In this document: positions 53,478 to 59,400 of the stretch, piece after piece
How positions within the stretch are numbered: the stretch's first letter is position 1
How the letters are laid out: the number at the start of each line of letters is the position of its first letter
Source of the DNA: Phymorhynchus buccinoides
Taxonomy: Eukaryota; Mollusca; Gastropoda; Neogastropoda; Raphitomidae
DNA: 64,000 bases
NCBI GenBank assembly: GCA_017654935.2
Contig: CM065699.1
Span: forward strand, 10,148,622-10,212,621
Direction: 5' to 3'
Notes under the pieces: model-generated
What the model saw: the letters and a program-made list of their open reading frames with translations, nothing else
Databases searched by the model: none
What the model was told of the DNA's origin: nothing
Made by a program: the position numbers and the translations under genes

Positions 53478-56400
53478 AATCTCATGTTCACCTAGAACAG
53501 CTGATCCCGTCTGGTCCATCCAGTGACCCACATGATCCTCAATGTCCTCCAGGCTGGCATTGAAATCAATCATGTGGGCGTACACACTCATGCTCTTCAG
53601 CAGCTGCAACGTTAGAACAAGATGACAACAAAGCCATGTAAACTGTACACCAAGTTCAATGGTAAACTATGCACCTAGTTCAATGGTAAACTGTACACCT
53701 AGTTCAATGGTAAACTATGCACCTAGTTCAATGGTAAACTGTACACCTAGTTCAATGGTAAACTATGCACCTAGTTCAATGGTAAACTGTACACCTAGTT
53801 CAATGGTAAACTATGCACCTAGTTCAATGGTAAACTGTACACCAAGTTCAATGGTAAACTATGCACCTAGTTCAATGGTAAACTGTACACCTAGTTCAAT
53901 GGTAAACTATGCACCTAGTTCAATGGTAAACTATGGTAAATGATTTTTTTTTTTTAAATCAAAAGGGACACTTCGGAAAGGAAGGTAGCAGAATGGTTAA
54001 GACGTTCTGCTGCCAATTTCGATCATTGAGTGCAGGTTCGAATCCCGGCCTAGCCCTTTCTTTCTAGCTTGACGGGAAAATCGAACCGAACGTCGAGTCC
54101 TTTAGATGGGGAATTAAAGCTGGCCTGACCCGTGCACCTTACGCTTGTAAAAGTCCCACAGCAGTTAAAAGTCAGTAAGAGCAGGTTCAAATCCCGCTGC
54201 CTGGTATGACCAAATTGATAGCTAGGCTTCCCAAGTCCGCCTCTCCCCTCTTCACCCCACCCCCTCCCAAAAAGGGTGGCGCTGCGCTTGTGGCGACACG
54301 CTCTCCAAGTGGGAGCAACCCGAATGTCACAGAGATAAGTCTCTATGACTAGAACATACATAAAAATATAATAATTTTTTTTAAAAACACTTAAGATTGT
54401 CTTTACTCCTTTAGGGACAGGCAGTTCTCACTTCAACTTTGTTTTATTTGTCCTCATTCACACAACATGGGTGCAACTCCCCAAAATGAAAACAAATGAA
54501 AGGCAGGGGTCCAGGGGCCGCCCAGGAGCCCGGCGGGGTACAGGGGTGGAGCCCTGTCGGACGATTCAGGGGGGCAATGTAAGAGAGAGTGATAACGAGA
54601 CAGACAGACAGTTAAAATGATGGACAGAGACAGTTTGAGTCCGATAAGCCTTGTAAAATGATTACGTTGTCTGTGAAAACAATACGGCATCACCATGCTG
54701 TTTTCAATATTCCCTGAAGATTTCCGGATTAAAACAACCAAGTTTAAAATGCCCCAAATTGCTTGTGGTCGATTTTACCAGGATCTTTATAATTTCAAGT
54801 GCCCCAAATGGCCCTTTGGCCCAGAAGGCGTTAAATCTATATTTTTCTCTCTCTCTCTCTCTCTGTGGTCGATTTGTTTTTTTGGGGGATGAATGGTGGT
54901 TTTTTTAAAATTAAGTTGTTTCTGGTAAAAATTTAAAAAACTGAGAGTAGCACCCATGATACAAGGATAGTTGTCTACAGGCAACCCTGATAAATAAGAT
55001 ACCTGGTGGATGGTGACAACGCTGTGGTCGTCGGCTGTGGCGATGACAATCTTTCCTCGCTCCGGGTCGCCCAGCAGCGACTGCAGCACCTCCTTCAGCT
55101 TGCTCAGGTGCATCTCCGCCAGGCACATGTGCACCACCTGTGCGGGCAGAGAACATTACAGGCATAACTCCCTTCCCCCCCGAAGACGGAGTGTGGCTAG
55201 CCCATGTGGCTGGGGTAATCGAAAACGGTCACACACATGTTCTCATCCGTTGCTGATGCACTTGTACCATGGACAGAGATGATTCCCAGAAAACCAAAAA
55301 GGAGGAAAAAAGAAGCTGGGGGTCCGGGGCCCGGTGTAGGCTACATCAGCAAATGGATAACAACTTCCGTTTTTAGTTTTGCAAACTGCATAGTAACGAT
55401 AAATAGAGCAGTCTTGGCTGCCCCAAGCAGTAACCAGAAACGACCATTTGAAAATGAACCAATCAAGAATAAAATATCAATCAAACTTCTTGCGTCATTT
55501 ACGATTCAACACAAAACCTAACACCCCCACGCCCAGTACACTGATCTCAAAAATGACCCCTGGGGCCATCAAAAGGGAGGAAATCCTCCAATTGGAGGAA
55601 AAATCTCATCTCTGATAGAGTTCAAGTGCTTCGGCTGTTGGGATGATCCCTGGAGTCTTTTAGCCAGGGTAAGCCAACAACAATAACAACAGACATCAGT
55701 TCAGTGCTAATTTTGATGCACATCTCTGATGCTTAAAATCTGCCATTTCACGCACTGGGTTTGAGAGCAGTGTGTCACAGTGTGTCATATTTTCACCAGA
55801 GGCAGTTTTTCTTTTCTTTTTTAAATGTTATAACGTTATACAGACAGACCCTCTGAACATCTTCCCTGAAATACTTAGGTAACCCTCTATATAAAAATCT
55901 AGAGGCATATTTCTGGCGCTGATTCTCACCCCTAGGGCCTGTATTCACATCGAGATAGTATGAGACTTGTCATCGTGATATCTTTGAAGTCCCTTCTAAA
56001 ATAGAAGGATTTTATAGGACTTTATGACTTCTAAGACACCATGATGATAAGGCTCCTGATATTGATGAGGTTCGTCGCCAGGATCCAATTTTGGATATAA
56101 ATGCCAATGGGGGGGAAAATCTCACTATCTCAATGTGAATACAGGCCCTGATTTTGAAGATAGAATTAATCCCTTGCTGTATAACGCATCACGTACTGAC
56201 TTGATGACATCACTGATGAGAAGAGGAATAACTGTTGATAATAATTCTTAATATACTGGCTTTTGCTCTAATACAACCAAGAGTTATATCCCCAGACCAT
56301 TATGCCAGATTGGCTCTATTAGTTGTCCCCCCCCCTGGGGATACCGGGGGGTCTTTTGTATAAATAGTTCCTCCACCTTCAGCAAGCTATGTGCTTGTAA

Positions 56401-59400
56401 CTTCCTCTAATCCGTTACTCTCTTTGACTCTGCCTTTTCCCTTTGCTTACTGTCATCTACTATCTTTCTGCCTTACCGGTCCACTCTCCTGCCTTTTGTC
56501 ACGAAACACTTTGAAAAACATTTCCTCCAGCCGAAGTCGCACTTGCTGGGCCTAACTATTTCTTAGTTAGGCGCGTAACGGCAGCATGACGCATCTGCGT
56601 TCATAATTGACAGAAAACTGTCTGAGCGATCAAAGAATAATAATAATAATAATAATGATTTTATTTAATATAGCGCTATCAATCCACACTATCAGTATGC
56701 TCTGTGCGCTTTACAAATTGAAAATATAAATAAAACATCAGACTAAAATAAGAAAATAACGAATAGTATATACTTGATAAAACAATACAAGATAACATGG
56801 TCCACATACTACAACCGACAACACATTCATACGATAACAACAGATTAAAACTTACTTACTAAAACATGATAGGCATATGACATACACTTCGCAATAGCAC
56901 ACATGAAAACGTAAGATAATATGAAGAAGAAGTTGTTCCAACTACGCCCCGAGGATCGTGTGAATCTAGGGGCCAATTTCAAACAGAGATACAAGCTTTT
57001 CGATGCACAGACACTCCAGAGTCTATTCGTTCGTTTGTTCGTTAATTCTCCAGGCATGGCACTGGAGGAAAAGCGTTTTTCTATGAAACTATTTGGGGGG
57101 TTCAGGAGACAGTGCTTAACCCTTTCGCCGCCAGCCATTTTTCAGCAAATATTTCCCCATTAAACTTACCTGGGTAGAGAAAAACATCTGTTAGGCTATA
57201 TTGGGGATTCCTCTGTGACATATTTAAAGTAAGGCCTATCCTTACCTCCCAAAATGAAGAGAACAGGGTCTTTGGATAGCAGGCCCTGATTTTATGGCTT
57301 TTAGTGACATGGGTGTTAAATCATTGTGGTGCAAAAATGTGACATTGGCAGTTAATGGTGGTCTCAATGGGTAAAGAGCGCTTTATGGTGGTCAGAAAGC
57401 AATTCTTTTTGAGGGCTAATATATAAAACTGTTAAAAATTGGGGGAAAGGCATCTCTACAAGCTTAACCCTTTCACCGCCAATGTCGCATTTCTGCACCA
57501 CACTGATTTAACATCCACGTCACTACAAGGTATGAAATTAGGATCTGTTATCCAAGGACCTTATGCTGTTAATTTTGGGAGACAAGGAAAGGCCTAAATT
57601 GATACAAGTTATAGATCTAGAGATTCACAGTATTGTAGATGCCAACTTTTCTTCACCCAGGTAAATTGCTGGCGGTGAAAGGGTTAAAACCCCATGTGAC
57701 ATTTGTTTTTCTACATTCACTTTTCTCTGAATTCAGAGAATTCGCTGAAGATTGCCATGCCTGTTCTCACCTGTTCCACTTTCCCGTAGATGGAGGCCTC
57801 CAGGCGTGAGGCAAACACCAGCACAGGGTCTTTCTGGTAGGCCCTCTGGAAGTCAGACACTGCGGGCGACCATCGAGCCCCAAAGGTCATCACCTGCCGC
57901 GTGGCGGGAATGTGGCGATACTCGCTCAGCTTCTGAGCGTACATGGACATCACTTCTCGAATCTGTCAGGAGGGGAAAAACACAGAGAGTGGGTAAATGG
58001 GATTCTTCTTCTTCTTCTTCTCGATCGCTCCGACAGATTCCTGTCAATTATGAGCGCAGATGCGTCATGCTGCCGTTATGCGCCTAACTAAGAAATAGTT
58101 AGACCCAGCAAGTCTGACTTCGGCTGGAGGAAATCTTTTTGAAAGTGTTTTGTGAAGAAGAAAAAAGGCAGGAGAATGGACCGATAAGGCAGAAAGATAG
58201 TAGATGACAGTAAGCAAAGGGAAAAGGCAGAGTCAAAGAGAGTGACAAATTAGAGGAAGTTACAAGCACAGAACTTCCAGAAGGTGGGAGAACTATTTAT
58301 ACAAAAGACTCCCCGGCATCTCCACGGGAGGAGGTAAATGGGATAGGGGGATGGGTGCTATACATATAAATAACAATAACACAAAATGAAAGTCTGACAC
58401 TGAAACCCGAAACCATAGCAATGATATATCATCTTCTTTTTTTTTCTCTCATCGAGATCATTGTTTGACTGCTTTTTACCTTCCCGAAGGAGTGAGTAGC
58501 ATAAAGGTCTGTGTACACTAACACCATTCACAAGATATTTCTATTTCCCCATGGCAACACAGTGAGCTGTAAATCATATTATTAAGAGTGGACTATCACT
58601 GTAATAAGAAATATCTCGTGAATAATGTTAACGTGTACACAGACCTTAAGGAATCTTTGAGATTATTTATTTTGGTATTTACTAGCAGCTACGCTTCGCG
58701 GCAGCTCTTCCCCGGCACATCTTTAGAATAGCAGTTGCCAGAATAACACTGCGAAATGAGTCGCACAGCATTCCCCCATTGATGCTGATCACAAATATAC
58801 AGGGTCATAGCAGCCATGCCCCGCTCGCTACTCCCAGGTCGATACACCCACAACCAACATTTGAAGTAATTCCTTCCAGTGGTTCTCAAGATACAGCCCA
58901 TTTTCATATAACAGCCTCAAGGTCAACAGTTAAGGTCAAGGTCAAGTGGGTTCAAATGTCTCCAGCTGCATTCCTTAGGTCATGCTGAGCAAGAATATGT
59001 ATGGTTATGTGGGTTTAACGTAAACCCAATGGTGTCCAAACTATAGCCACTGCTAAAAAAGCGAAGCTCAAAAATCAGGGTCAAGGTCATTAAGATAGTC
59101 AATACTTTGCACCCACCACACATGATCTTGAGCCAGTCTACAAACCTGTCAACTTAGAAGTTTATACTGCAAAAATGTGAAAGATATGGTCAAAACACCA
59201 ATCTGACATTAAAGCCGACATCCTTGACCTTGACCTTGATCAGTACCCAATATTAAGAACCACCATTAGCCAATATACGCCCATACCAAGTTTGAACATT
59301 GTAAGTCCAAAGGTGTGAAAATATGGCTTCCATAAGAATTTTCGCTTTTCAAGGGCAAACTTCAAGGTCAAGATCAGCATGGTTTTAATTTTTCCACATA

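Larger units (their letters stand above)
57063..57760. repeat. Interspersed block, partner of 600-1500, with two MITEs
   Basis: Flank pieces GAGGAAAAGCGTTTTTCT, GGGGGAAAGGCATCTCTACA and CATTCACTTTTCTCTGAATT match 600-1500. Confidence 0.6.

Noticed and set aside
53659..53943. Met-Val-Asn repeat ORF
   Set aside because: It is a 24-bp satellite translation without a start context or neighbours.
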